Assembly: GCA_030673205.1 (NCBI GenBank)
Contig: DAOVJP010000034.1
Coordinates: forward strand, 1 to 9,403
Length of the DNA stretch: 9,403 bases
From: Thermoplasmata archaeon
GTDB taxonomy: Archaea > Thermoplasmatota > Thermoplasmata > JAGHBH01
Direction of reading: 5' to 3'
Part shown: in pieces, positions 1 to 6,109 of the stretch
Position numbering within the stretch: position 1 is the first letter of the stretch
Layout: each line of letters starts with the position of its first letter
The notes under the pieces: model-generated
Seen by the model: only the letters and a program-made list of their open reading frames with translations
The model's database searches: none
Told to the model about the DNA's origin: nothing
Program-made: the position numbers and the translations under genes

Positions 1-206
1 AAGAAGAGAAGGACGAAGACAACAACAAAGCGACCATATATCTGGATGTGGAAGAGGACGATTCTCCAGAAGCTACAGGCATGGGAGCGGTGCTGTTGGC
101 GGCAGGCGGGATACTGGTGGGTGGAGTAGCTCTAGCATTGTATATTCTGTGGAAGCGAAAGGGATATCTCATCCCTCCAAAGAGCCCAAGCCCTCCCTCG
201 GACTAG
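1..206 (+). CDS. C-terminal end of a single-pass membrane protein (partial)
   Basis: Reading from base 3, the frame is open to a TAG at 204-206 and encodes 67 residues; the start lies outside the window. The visible part begins with an acidic, charged stretch (EEKDEDNN), then about 24 hydrophobic residues rich in Gly, Ala, Leu and Val, starting near GMGAVLLAAGG and ending in LYILW. A basic KRKG stop-transfer signal and a short Pro/Ser-rich tail (PPKSPSPPSD) follow. This is the layout of an extracytoplasmic protein held by one C-terminal membrane helix with a short cytoplasmic tail. The family cannot be named from the tail. Its stop overlaps that of the convergent minus-strand gene in the palindrome CTAG. 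Confidence 0.7.
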   Translation, partial: EEKDEDNNKATIYLDVEEDDSPEATGMGAVLLAAGGILVGGVALALYILWKRKGYLIPPKSPSPPSD

Positions 207-628
207 TCCTCTGCCATGAACATGGAGTACAGCAGGAGGAACACGCTCACTAGGGTGAGCAGGGTTATGATGATCATCCTGAGGGCCATATCGCTATCAT
301 AGTTCGTGAAAACTACGAGGTTCATTCCCACCATGCCCATCAAAAGCATGCCTGCGAGGAAATTGGAGCCCCTCTTTACCTTAGTCCTGAACTCGTCTGG
401 GTCATCCCTGGAGAGGGCTAGATTGAACATGGCGTTCAAGTCCTCGAAGAGGTAGAAAAGAGCCGATAGAGAGGAGAACAATATCAATATAACCATGGTT
501 GGATATATTTCTTCATAGCCCTCCCCCGTGAGGAAGAAATAGAAGTACATCACTATGCCTATGAAGCCCACGCCTGCCAACATGGCCAATGAACCACGGT
601 CCATTTCGGATATATCTATATCAACCAC
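203..628 (-). CDS. Small four-helix integral membrane protein, function unknown
   Basis: About 141 residues with four clear hydrophobic segments: LAMLAGVGFIGIVMYFYFFL near residues 12-35, IYPTMVILILFSSLSALFYL near 41-61, FLAGMLLMGMVGMNLVVF near 87-110, and RMIIITLLTLVSVFLLLY near 115-137. A polar loop (LSRDDPDEFRTKVKRG) separates helices 2 and 3. I recognise no catalytic motif or family. The start is chosen as GTG at 628, because AGAGGTGAT, a near-perfect match to the archaeal anti-SD, sits on the minus strand at 641-633, four bases ahead. A GTG at 637 would lie inside that site, and the ATG at 604 is too far from it. The gene follows the winged-helix gene by 33 bases on the same strand, so the two are probably co-transcribed. 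Confidence 0.72.
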   Translation of the reverse strand: MVDIDISEMDRGSLAMLAGVGFIGIVMYFYFFLTGEGYEEIYPTMVILILFSSLSALFYLFEDLNAMFNLALSRDDPDEFRTKVKRGSNFLAGMLLMGMVGMNLVVFTNYDSDMALRMIIITLLTLVSVFLLLYSMFMAED

Positions 629-661
629 ACATATCACCTCTTGGTTGCACTATCTCTGCAA

Positions 662-1162
662 TTATCCCTTGAACACTTCTATCCTATGGCCCCTATATAT
701 AAGCCGGGGGGATCGTCTGACAAGGCTCTTCAGAGTCACCTGTTCGAGCTTCAGTTTTTCCAATACCTCACCCACATAAACGCCGTCTTCCTTCGCAAGC
801 TCGAATATCTTCTTGTCCCATTTGTCGAACTCCTTCTGGGGCATGAGAGCCACGGACATGACCTCGGTTATCTCTGACAGCGGAACCTGAATACTGATGT
901 GCACCGATGTGTAGAACGTGTGGTAGGCCTTTTGGGGGCCCTGGGCCCCTTCCTCGGTCTGCCATTTGGTATCCACCAGTTTGGTCTTCTCGAAATATTT
1001 GAGGGCGTCCACACCCTCCTTCCCATACTTCTCTTCAACGTTCTTTGGCGTGACCCATTCTTCACTAGCCTCCCTAAAAACGGCCTTCTTCGTATGGGTA
1101 TCTATCGCCCTGAAAATAGTTATCATATCCGGGGCGTCATTGATCACTTTTATCCGGGTCAT
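662..1162 (-). CDS. Winged-helix (ArsR-like) transcriptional regulator
   Basis: 166 residues. Residues 12-68 look like an ArsR-like winged helix: FRAIDTHTKKAVFREASEEW (helices 1-2), a recognition-type segment EKYGKEGVDALKYFEKTKLV (44-63), then a strand-turn-strand wing, with DTKWQTEEGAQGPQKAYHTF near 64-83. The middle (84-105) is hydrophobic. The C-terminus (126-166; GVYVGEVLEKL, LKSLVRRSPRLIYRGHRIEV) could be a second small helical/wing domain. The shape resembles ArsR-type regulators I associate with Thermoplasmata; ligand and targets are unknown. No Shine-Dalgarno precedes the ATG at 1162, but a TATA-like element lies about 26 bases before it, which fits a nearly leaderless mRNA. The four-helix membrane protein downstream may be functionally linked, as in many regulator-membrane protein pairs. 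Confidence 0.75.
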   Translation of the reverse strand: MTRIKVINDAPDMITIFRAIDTHTKKAVFREASEEWVTPKNVEEKYGKEGVDALKYFEKTKLVDTKWQTEEGAQGPQKAYHTFYTSVHISIQVPLSEITEVMSVALMPQKEFDKWDKKIFELAKEDGVYVGEVLEKLKLEQVTLKSLVRRSPRLIYRGHRIEVFKG

Positions 1163-1186
1163 GGAGACAGGTAAAATAGATTGGGG

Positions 1187-1197
1187 GAATATAATAG
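1187..1197. promoter_or_regulatory. Bidirectional TATA-like element between the wHTH gene and a small ORF
   Basis: The plus strand reads GAATATAATAG. Read on minus as CTATTATATT, its centre is about 26 bases before a start site just ahead of the wHTH ATG (1162). Read on plus, the same distance lands at about 1217-1218, next to the ATG of the Pro-rich ORF at 1219. Archaeal TATA boxes centre near -26, so one AT-rich box could serve two nearly leaderless transcripts. No transcription data support this; it rests on position and base content. Confidence 0.4.
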
Positions 1198-1218
1198 TTG
1201 CGTCCTTCGTTTTTCATT

Positions 1219-1425
1219 ATGGAAAGGCTAGGCGTTCCACAAGCCATGCCAGTAAACTATCCCCCTCCTACCAACACCTCCTACCAACAGCCACTCCCAC
1301 ACCTCCTACCCAGCCAGTATACTCCAACAACCACAGCCGCCCCCTTCACAATGCCTTCACCTAACACTCCAACAACCCACCGAGCCATATCCTCGGCTAT
1401 TCATCCTACCATGTCAGACCCATAA
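1219..1425 (+). CDS. Putative small Pro/Thr-rich protein (uncertain)
   Basis: A 68-codon frame from ATG 1219 to TAA 1423-1425. About a quarter of the residues are proline and many others are Thr, Ser, Gln or Ala. Examples are YPPPTNTSYQQP, QYTPTTTAAPF and SPNTPTTHRA; TPTT recurs 15 codons apart. There is no signal peptide, membrane helix or fold-like pattern. In favour: the frame is open across a region with no other gene, and a TATA-like element lies 26 bases before the ATG, suggesting a leaderless mRNA. Against: the DNA has a perfect 13-bp tandem repeat that is not a multiple of three, there is no Shine-Dalgarno, and the tail overlaps the convergent kinase-like gene by 20 bases. It could equally be simple-sequence intergenic DNA. 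Confidence 0.33.
   Translation: MERLGVPQAMPVNYPPPTNTSYQQPLPHLLPSQYTPTTTAAPFTMPSPNTPTTHRAISSAIHPTMSDP
1264..1289 (+). repeat. 13-bp perfect tandem repeat, CCTCCTACCAACA x2
   Basis: CCTCCTACCAACA occurs at 1264-1276 and again at 1277-1289. A partial third copy, CCTCCTACC, lies at 1302-1310. A separate direct repeat, ACTCCAACAACC, occurs at 1321-1332 and 1366-1377. The whole 1255-1380 segment is C/A-rich simple sequence. The unit length would shift the reading frame between copies, so it does not give repeated peptide. Confidence 0.85.
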
Positions 1426-2002
1426 TGGATGCCATGGCGTACAAGAAGGACGCAGGCATGAACAGCATAAGAAAATCGTCATCCACCCATCTATTCTGGG
1501 GTTTCTCCGAGGCAACGGCCACGATGGCACCCGTCACGCCAAGCACCAGCGCCTTCCACATATTCGTCACTGAAAAGAACCAGAGGGATGTCATGAGGGC
1601 ATAGAGGGCTATGGGGGCTATGGGATAGGTGGGAAAGCCCCGATGACGTACCAGCGATATGAAAGGATCGATGAAGGCCAGACCGAAGAAGGCGGGCAGG
1701 GCGATATCCATAGGCACTAACAGGAAGCAGAGGGAGATGCCGACGATGGCATAGGCGAAGGAGGCTGGTCGCCGCCTCTCGTATCCTCTGAGACCAGGAA
1801 GCCGTTTGCCCCGGGAGACGCGGGCGGCCTCGAATACGGCCACCAACGTGACCATGAGCAGGGGAATGATCCTCTTGTCCACTCCACCCATGTTCTCAGG
1901 GAGGAAATAATATATCAGAAAGAGAGGTGCGCTCATGTGGAGGAGGCGCCTGCCGATCTCTTTTCCCCTCTCGGGTCTATTCGCTGAGCGTGAACAACAC
2001 AT
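1406..2002 (-). CDS. Dolichol/phytol kinase-like (CTP-dependent lipid kinase family) membrane protein
   Basis: About 198 residues and strongly hydrophobic, with roughly six or seven membrane segments. The N-terminal motif KEIGRRLLHMSAP matches the E-x2-R-x3-H signature seen at the start of dolichol kinase, phytol kinase and yeast Dgk1-type proteins. Further family-like marks are GYERRRPASFAYAIVG (near 73-88), the intramembrane acidic residue in LAFIDPFISL, and a late VASEKPQNRWVDDDF segment corresponding to the usual E....DDN motif, here DDD. Such enzymes use CTP to phosphorylate membrane lipids or polyprenols, or are relatives of CDP-lipid synthases; the actual substrate cannot be told. The start is ATG 2002, with AGGTGG just upstream; a GTG at 2011 is the alternative. 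It overlaps the DUF357 gene by 26 bases, implying translational coupling. Confidence 0.62.
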   Translation of the reverse strand: MCCSRSANRPERGKEIGRRLLHMSAPLFLIYYFLPENMGGVDKRIIPLLMVTLVAVFEAARVSRGKRLPGLRGYERRRPASFAYAIVGISLCFLLVPMDIALPAFFGLAFIDPFISLVRHRGFPTYPIAPIALYALMTSLWFFSVTNMWKALVLGVTGAIVAVASEKPQNRWVDDDFLMLFMPASFLYAMASIMGLTW

Positions 2003-2312
2003 CGTCCCCACCTACGTCGAACAAACCCAGTCTCGCCCCTGCATCCAGCCACCCATGGGCATAGTTCACGCAGGCAAAGGCGTTCACCCTATCTCCCTCC
2101 TCCACAAAGTGGAGGGAATCCTCGTAGTACGAGCGGGCCATGTTGAAGAAGTCCTCTGCTATCCTTCTTCCCGCAGAACGCTCCGGAGGTGCGATCTTCA
2201 CCTTGTCCAAGGCCATCTTTGTTATGTTGAGATATTTCCCCATCCTCTCCTCTGTTATCTCTATGACCATCTCCTTGGCTGGCTCTTCCTCTATGGGAGC
2301 CTGCTCCTTCAT
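1977..2312 (-). CDS. DUF357 family protein
   Basis: 111 residues, soluble and mostly helical. After a variable acidic N-terminus (about 1-20), the helical core carries the motifs I know from DUF357: ARSYYEDSLHFVEEGD (59-74) followed by NAFACVNYAHGWLDAGARLG (77-96). The family is archaeal, forms a small helical bundle and has no agreed function. The ATG at 2312 follows the HerA stop by four bases, and an AGGTGGT ribosome-binding site lies inside the end of the HerA gene, so the two are translated from one message. The 3' end overlaps the kinase-like gene. The fixed order HerA-DUF357-kinase-like is the only functional hint; any role in DNA transport or lipid modification would be speculation. 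Confidence 0.85.
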   Translation of the reverse strand: MKEQAPIEEEPAKEMVIEITEERMGKYLNITKMALDKVKIAPPERSAGRRIAEDFFNMARSYYEDSLHFVEEGDRVNAFACVNYAHGWLDAGARLGLFDVGGDDVLFTLSE

Positions 2313-2316
2313 AGGA

Positions 2317-3813
2317 TCACACCACCTTGACGGATTCTCCTCCGTGCATGGTCTCCCTCGGCCGCACGTCCACGAACAAAGGCATGCCCAACCCTCCTCC
2401 GGTTATTATGGCAACGCCTATCGGGAGGCGCTGGATCTCCTCTTCCATGCCGCTGCTGAGCCCCTCGGAGGAGGAGGTGATGGCCTTGAGATCGTGTGGT
2501 GTGGTGACCTTCAATATGATCTGGGTATTGCACTGGCTGAGAACGTTCTTGTCCACCTTCGCCGGTCGTTGTGTGATTATGGTGAGCCCCAGGCCGAACT
2601 TCCTTCCCTCACTGGCTATGGTCCTGAATATGGCCGAGGAAGCCACTTGACCCTGCTGTGGGCAGTAGTTGTGGGCCTCCTCCACCACGAGCATCATTGG
2701 CGGGACCTTGCCCTTCTTTCTCAATTCGAATAGAGCAGAGGATAGTCGCTCCACGACCAGCTGCTGGATGTCTGGTGGCGTTCCCTTCAGGCCGATCACG
2801 GTGGTCTTTCCCTCCTCTATGAGCTCACTTATCTTGGTGCCCTGGCCTCTGAATATGTTCGTATCCTGAAGATACACGAGCGCCCCCACCAGTGTGGCCA
2901 CATTTGCTTCTTCGTCCGCCTCCAAGACCTTTATTATGTCGCGGAGGCTGTAGTTGTCCCTGTTGGCGCGTAAAAGCTCCAGGGCATTTCTCAACGGGGA
3001 AACATATGCCTTTGGGTTCTTCAGGTTGGCCAATTCCAATAGTTCCCGGGCGCTCATGTTCTTGAGCGTGAACTGGAGGGATTTGGACCCGGGGTTGAAT
3101 TTAGGGTTCGGGGAGAAGAGCAGCACCTGGTCCCCATATCCCTTTGGCTCCACTCCGAAACGCTCGGAGCCAGTTGCCTTCTTTCCAGCCTTGGTCAATG
3201 TAGCGTATTCGCCATGGGCGTCGAGTATCATCGTGGTGACCTTGTGTTTCAGAAGCTCCTCTATTATGTCCCCGGTGACATAGCTCTTCCCGCCACCGGT
3301 CTTCGCCAGCACGCTGACGTGTTTCTGGACGAGGGTGTTGATGTCCAGATAGACCGGTATCTCGTGGCCGTTCAACAACCCGATGTATGCTCCCTTCTTG
3401 ACATCGTCATCTAACCCGACCACATCCTTTATCAGCGAGTCGGATGCCTGGTATACGCTCTCTCCAGCCCGGAATGGCGTGCGCGGGGTCTGAAGCAGCC
3501 CTCGGTTGTCCCGATATCCTATGACATTTATGCTGGCGGTGATCAACTCCTCAAAGTCCACCTTCTCTCCGGTGGAGAGACGTTTGGCCTTCTCTATGGA
3601 GAGGTTCGTCTTCCTTGTGAGGGAATCCGCCTGCCCCAGCACCCAGCCGCAGGACTCGTGTCTGACCTGTATATATGCCATCTTCTCAAGCGTGGAGGTG
3701 ACACTGACCTCGAAGGCCGCGGTGCCAACGTTGCCATATATGATGCCAACCTCTTCAATGTCTATTCCCGGAACGCAGGAATGCTTAGCCTTGGCTGTAG
3801 AGGACGAACTCAT
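2317..3813 (-). CDS. HerA-family hexameric ATPase / DNA translocase
   Basis: 498 residues, the usual HerA size. Residues about 14-105 fit the N-terminal HAS-barrel domain. The RecA-like motor follows: Walker A AKTGGGKS at 170-177, a strand with acidic end (TTMILDAHGEY) at 193-203, an extended helical insertion at 255-330, Walker B MLVVEEAH at 374-381 with the E378-E379 pair, a possible arginine-finger region SEGRKFGLG at 401-409, and the sensor-like ITQRPAKV at 413-420. HerA pumps duplex DNA and normally works with the nuclease NurA in end resection; no NurA, Mre11 or Rad50 is in this window, so this may be a HerA paralogue with another partner. It is the first gene of the operon with DUF357 and the kinase-like gene. 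No Shine-Dalgarno precedes ATG 3813, consistent with a leaderless start. Confidence 0.9.
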   Translation of the reverse strand: MSSSSTAKAKHSCVPGIDIEEVGIIYGNVGTAAFEVSVTSTLEKMAYIQVRHESCGWVLGQADSLTRKTNLSIEKAKRLSTGEKVDFEELITASINVIGYRDNRGLLQTPRTPFRAGESVYQASDSLIKDVVGLDDDVKKGAYIGLLNGHEIPVYLDINTLVQKHVSVLAKTGGGKSYVTGDIIEELLKHKVTTMILDAHGEYATLTKAGKKATGSERFGVEPKGYGDQVLLFSPNPKFNPGSKSLQFTLKNMSARELLELANLKNPKAYVSPLRNALELLRANRDNYSLRDIIKVLEADEEANVATLVGALVYLQDTNIFRGQGTKISELIEEGKTTVIGLKGTPPDIQQLVVERLSSALFELRKKGKVPPMMLVVEEAHNYCPQQGQVASSAIFRTIASEGRKFGLGLTIITQRPAKVDKNVLSQCNTQIILKVTTPHDLKAITSSSEGLSSGMEEEIQRLPIGVAIITGGGLGMPLFVDVRPRETMHGGESVKVV

Positions 3814-3828
3814 TGTTTTCCCATCCGG

Positions 3829-3857
3829 CCCAGTATATGTTGGGAGGGAATAAAAAG
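3829..3857 (-). promoter_or_regulatory. Candidate promoter of the HerA operon
   Basis: On the minus strand, ACATATACTG (3840-3831) centres about 26 bases before the HerA ATG at 3813, which would give a leaderless transcript. The box is flanked by the inverted arms CCCA (3829-3832) and TGGG (3841-3844). A second AT-rich tract, CTTTTTATT (3857-3849), lies just upstream. It could be an alternative TATA box with a leader of about 13 bases, or a T-rich terminator for the aminopeptidase gene. The two options cannot be separated by reading. Confidence 0.4.
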
Positions 3858-3870
3858 ATTATGGACGGCG

Positions 3871-3880
3871 AGACCGGTCT
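3871..3880. promoter_or_regulatory. Perfect 10-bp palindrome AGACCGGTCT in the aminopeptidase-HerA gap
   Basis: AGACCGGTCT is its own reverse complement. It lies in the 77-base gap between the aminopeptidase stop (3891) and the HerA start (3813), about 35 bases upstream of the likelier HerA TATA element. It could be a regulator-binding site, or it could be chance; it is too short to be a convincing RNA hairpin by itself. Confidence 0.25.
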
Positions 3881-3890
3881 TCCGGCAGCC

Positions 3891-4892
3891 CTACAACAAT
3901 AATTCTCCGTCCTTCATTATCAGATACTCTTTCCCGTCTTCGTAGCGAAGGTTGACAGTGGGTGACTTGAAGAGGAAGTCCATATGATTGTCACTGGTGT
4001 TCTTACCGTTGGGGAAGTCCTCGTTGTTCCCAAGGGCGATATGGCATGTCTTGTGTATCTTCTCCGTCTCTAGGAACTCCTCGGATATCCTGGCGCCCGG
4101 GTTGATGCCAAATGCGAACTCCCCCATACGCATGGCCCATGCATCCATCGATACTGCCTTTTGGATCCTGCTGAGGGCCTTCTTGTCATCGGAAGTGATC
4201 ACTTCCGCTTTACCTCGGACGATCTTGATGCTCACCGGTGATTCTATTTTGCCTATTCCACCCACGGCCATGTCGCAGACCAAGGTGCCGTTCGCCCCGT
4301 CCTCCACTGGTCCGCAGAGAACCTCTCCCACGGGCAGGTTCATCCACTTCATGCTGTGCCAATCCACCTTTGTGTCTGTGAAGAACGGACGGTCCTTCAC
4401 ACCTATGGTCAGGTCGGTGCCGCCGGGGGCGGTCACATGTACGCTGTCCACGTTCTGGAGGTGCATCAACAGTCGGTCGGCGGAGTCCTGCATCTTCTTG
4501 TACTGGTCTATCGTGAGTGCCAAGGCGCCCTCGGTTAACATGTCGAGGGTTATCCCCGGACAGTGGCCGAGGCGTACCCTCCTCCTCGTCTCCATCTTTG
4601 TGACCTTTATGCGGAACGGGGTCTCTTCCGTACTTCCCCTCAACAGGTTGATGAAAATGTCCGGGCGTTGGGTGTTGAATATCTCATAGAGGTGGGCAGG
4701 GATGTCCTTTCTCACCATGTTCTCCGTCTTCAATATGACCAGACGCGTCCATAGGCCCATATCCACAGCGCCATATGCAAATGCGTCACCCACATCTCGC
4801 AGATGCTCGTCACACACTATAACGATCTGTTCTCCTGGGGCGGCCTCCAATACACTCATCAAGGCATTTCTTGCGGCATCACTAGACTCCAT
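3891..4892 (-). CDS. M29-type metallo-aminopeptidase (aminopeptidase T-like)
   Basis: 333 residues from ATG 4892; an in-frame ATG at 4919 would add MVYVVVVWK. Numbered from the longer form, the C-terminal half has the M29 metal-ligand pattern: NLPVGEV with E199, MGEFAFGINPGAR with E267, TCHIALGNN with H293, and NHMDF with H312 and D314. The N-terminal half (about 30-160) is the Rossmann-like part of this family. M29 enzymes are cytoplasmic, use two metal ions and remove N-terminal residues from peptides; some relatives are ring-cleaving dioxygenases, so the substrate is uncertain. The shorter start is preferred because GGTGGTG lies six bases before it, and a TATA-like box at 4930-4922 would start transcription near 4900, downstream of the longer ATG. 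It is separate from the HerA operon by a 77-base gap. Confidence 0.82.
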   Translation of the reverse strand: MESSDAARNALMSVLEAAPGEQIVIVCDEHLRDVGDAFAYGAVDMGLWTRLVILKTENMVRKDIPAHLYEIFNTQRPDIFINLLRGSTEETPFRIKVTKMETRRRVRLGHCPGITLDMLTEGALALTIDQYKKMQDSADRLLMHLQNVDSVHVTAPGGTDLTIGVKDRPFFTDTKVDWHSMKWMNLPVGEVLCGPVEDGANGTLVCDMAVGGIGKIESPVSIKIVRGKAEVITSDDKKALSRIQKAVSMDAWAMRMGEFAFGINPGARISEEFLETEKIHKTCHIALGNNEDFPNGKNTSDNHMDFLFKSPTVNLRYEDGKEYLIMKDGELLL

Positions 4893-4919
4893 CTTCCACA
4901 CCACCACTACATAGACCAT

Positions 4920-4931
4920 CCAATATTAAGT
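4920..4931. promoter_or_regulatory. Shared divergent TATA-like element
   Basis: The plus strand CCAATATTAAGT contains the near-symmetric core AATATT(AA). On minus it reads CTTAATATTG and would start transcription near 4900, giving the aminopeptidase (ATG 4892) a leader of a few bases. On plus it would start near 4952, giving the DUF457 gene (ATG 4993) a leader of about 40 bases that contains GGAGGT at 4974-4979. That Shine-Dalgarno is 13 bases from the ATG, longer than usual. No other AT-rich box is obvious in this gap. Confidence 0.45.
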
Positions 4932-4992
4932 CTTTTTTGGAGGATAGGCACACAGAGAAAGAGTAAAGACCGAGGAGGTCATTGTCCACAAC

Positions 4993-6051
4993 ATGCCTGT
5001 CCATCCTTTCCACTGGGGCGTTCCGGGGCTGGTGGCGCCCATCACTAGAGGGCGGTTGGACCTGTTCTCCCTACTCCTTGGGGCGACCCTCCCTGATATA
5101 GACGTGGTGTGGATAGCCTTTTCCCAGGGCATAGTGGGGCACGGCTTCCTGCACACCTGGATCGGAGCTCTGGTAGTGGCGCTGCTCGTCACGCTGCACC
5201 TGCCTTTCCGGGAGAAGATGAGGAAGATACCGCTGTTATCGTCCCTGCTGGACGGAAGAAGGAGGCCGGCCACGATGATATTCTTCTCCGGACTTGTAGG
5301 GGCCTGGACACACATACTTCTTGACGCCACATTGTATGAGGATCTGAACATCTACTCCACATCCCCGATCAACCCGTTCTATGTAGAGGGGGTCGCGACC
5401 AGATTGTATCTCATCACCGGCCTGGCACTCCTGGCTTTTGTGGGATGGCTGTATTGGAGGAAGTTATACTCCGATGGAGAGGCACCTGTCTCCAGCCCAC
5501 CTGTGCGCCCCTCCGTCCTCCCTATGGTATCCGCTCTCCCTCCTTCCTCCTCTCCCCGCATCCCACACCCATCCACCGTCTCCGTCCTCCCTCCCACCAC
5601 TGCCCCCCTCATCCCGCATCTCTCCACCAACCTCCCTCCTACCCCCTCCATCAACTCGCGCCTGGAATTCGATGCCTGGAAGAAGATAGGTGTGCTGCTT
5701 GTGGTCGGCTCCATCTTGATGACCTTGAGCATAGAGACCAACGCCCCATCCCCCATAGGGCGGGTACGGATAGGCGATGTTCGTATCATAGAAGAAGCGG
5801 GGTTGAACGGGGGGACATCGGTCACCGTGCATGGGCGAATAACGCACGCCCAGGGCGTAGTAGAAGGGGAACTCCAGCTACTCGTACATTGGGACGGGAA
5901 CACACAAGAGCTCGATATCCACACCACCCTTGCTGGTTTCTGGTTTGAAGGCATCGTCATGCCCGTTGAAGCGGGCCAGGTCTTGAATCTGGAGCTCTAT
6001 GTCTACGGCAGTCCCGTGTTCTACTCCTCCGTGACCGTTCCCTACGGATGA
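4993..6051 (+). CDS. YdjM/DUF457-type membrane metal-dependent hydrolase with Pro-rich linker and extra C-terminal domain
   Basis: 352 residues in three parts. Residues 1-158 match the YdjM/DUF457 membrane-hydrolase family: His near the N-terminus (H4, H7), LLLGATLPDIDVVW with D35 and D37, GHGFLHTW with H50 and H54, and WTHILLDATLY with H107 and D111. These acidic/His groups could bind metal between about four membrane helices. Residues 160-225 are a Pro/Ser/Thr linker containing two 17-residue repeats beginning VSALPP (179) and VSVLPP (196). Residues 231-248 form another membrane helix (KIGVLLVVGSILMTLSI). Residues 255-352 are beta-rich with alternating hydrophobics, like a small extracellular sandwich domain. 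Family members normally consist of little more than the first part, so the tail is an addition. The enzymatic activity of the family is predicted, not shown. Confidence 0.75.
   Translation: MPVHPFHWGVPGLVAPITRGRLDLFSLLLGATLPDIDVVWIAFSQGIVGHGFLHTWIGALVVALLVTLHLPFREKMRKIPLLSSLLDGRRRPATMIFFSGLVGAWTHILLDATLYEDLNIYSTSPINPFYVEGVATRLYLITGLALLAFVGWLYWRKLYSDGEAPVSSPPVRPSVLPMVSALPPSSSPRIPHPSTVSVLPPTTAPLIPHLSTNLPPTPSINSRLEFDAWKKIGVLLVVGSILMTLSIETNAPSPIGRVRIGDVRIIEEAGLNGGTSVTVHGRITHAQGVVEGELQLLVHWDGNTQELDIHTTLAGFWFEGIVMPVEAGQVLNLELYVYGSPVFYSSVTVPYG
5527..5628 (+). repeat. 51-bp tandem repeat (two copies) coding the Pro-rich linker
   Basis: Two adjacent 51-base units (5527-5577 and 5578-5628) encode 17-residue repeats sharing VS.LPP....IPH.ST. 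Both end in CTCCACC or ATCCACC and keep the reading frame. The surrounding segment, about 5505-5655, is almost all pyrimidine on the plus strand, a strong strand asymmetry. The copies differ at many bases, so the duplication is not recent. Confidence 0.75.
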
Positions 6052-6059
6052 GAGAAAAG

Positions 6060-6106
6060 GGCGGAGTAAAACATTTAACACCACCGTCCATTCCTCCGCC
6101 GGTGAT
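6060..6106 (+). promoter_or_regulatory. hutU promoter region with inverted repeat and ribosome-binding site
   Basis: AAACATTTAACA (6068-6079) is a TATA-like stretch centred about 36 bases before the hutU ATG, giving a leader of around 10 bases. GGTGAT (6101-6106) matches the anti-SD and ends three bases before the ATG at 6110. A perfect 7-bp inverted repeat, GGCGGAG (6060-6066) and CTCCGCC (6094-6100), brackets the TATA-like box and reaches the expected start site. This is where a repressor operator would act. A function in controlling histidine use is inference. Confidence 0.45.
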
Positions 6107-6109
6107 AGG

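Noticed and set aside
1264..1389. Short repeats considered as a CRISPR array
   Set aside because: The units are 12-13 bp, tandem or irregularly placed, with no unique spacers of regular length and no cas genes nearby.
2140..2733. 197-codon plus-strand ORF antisense to HerA and DUF357
   Set aside because: It lies opposite two well-supported genes with clear Walker and DUF357 motifs, so it is a frame shadow.
3988..4689. 233-codon plus-strand ORF antisense to the aminopeptidase gene
   Set aside because: The minus frame carries the ordered M29 metal-ligand motifs. The plus frame has no recognisable domain and no promoter-like signal.
5445..5948. Long alternative-frame ORFs on both strands inside the DUF457 gene, some Pro- or Gly-rich
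   Set aside because: They arise from the pyrimidine-rich linker, which lacks stop codons in several frames. The frame with conserved membrane and His/Asp motifs is the real one.
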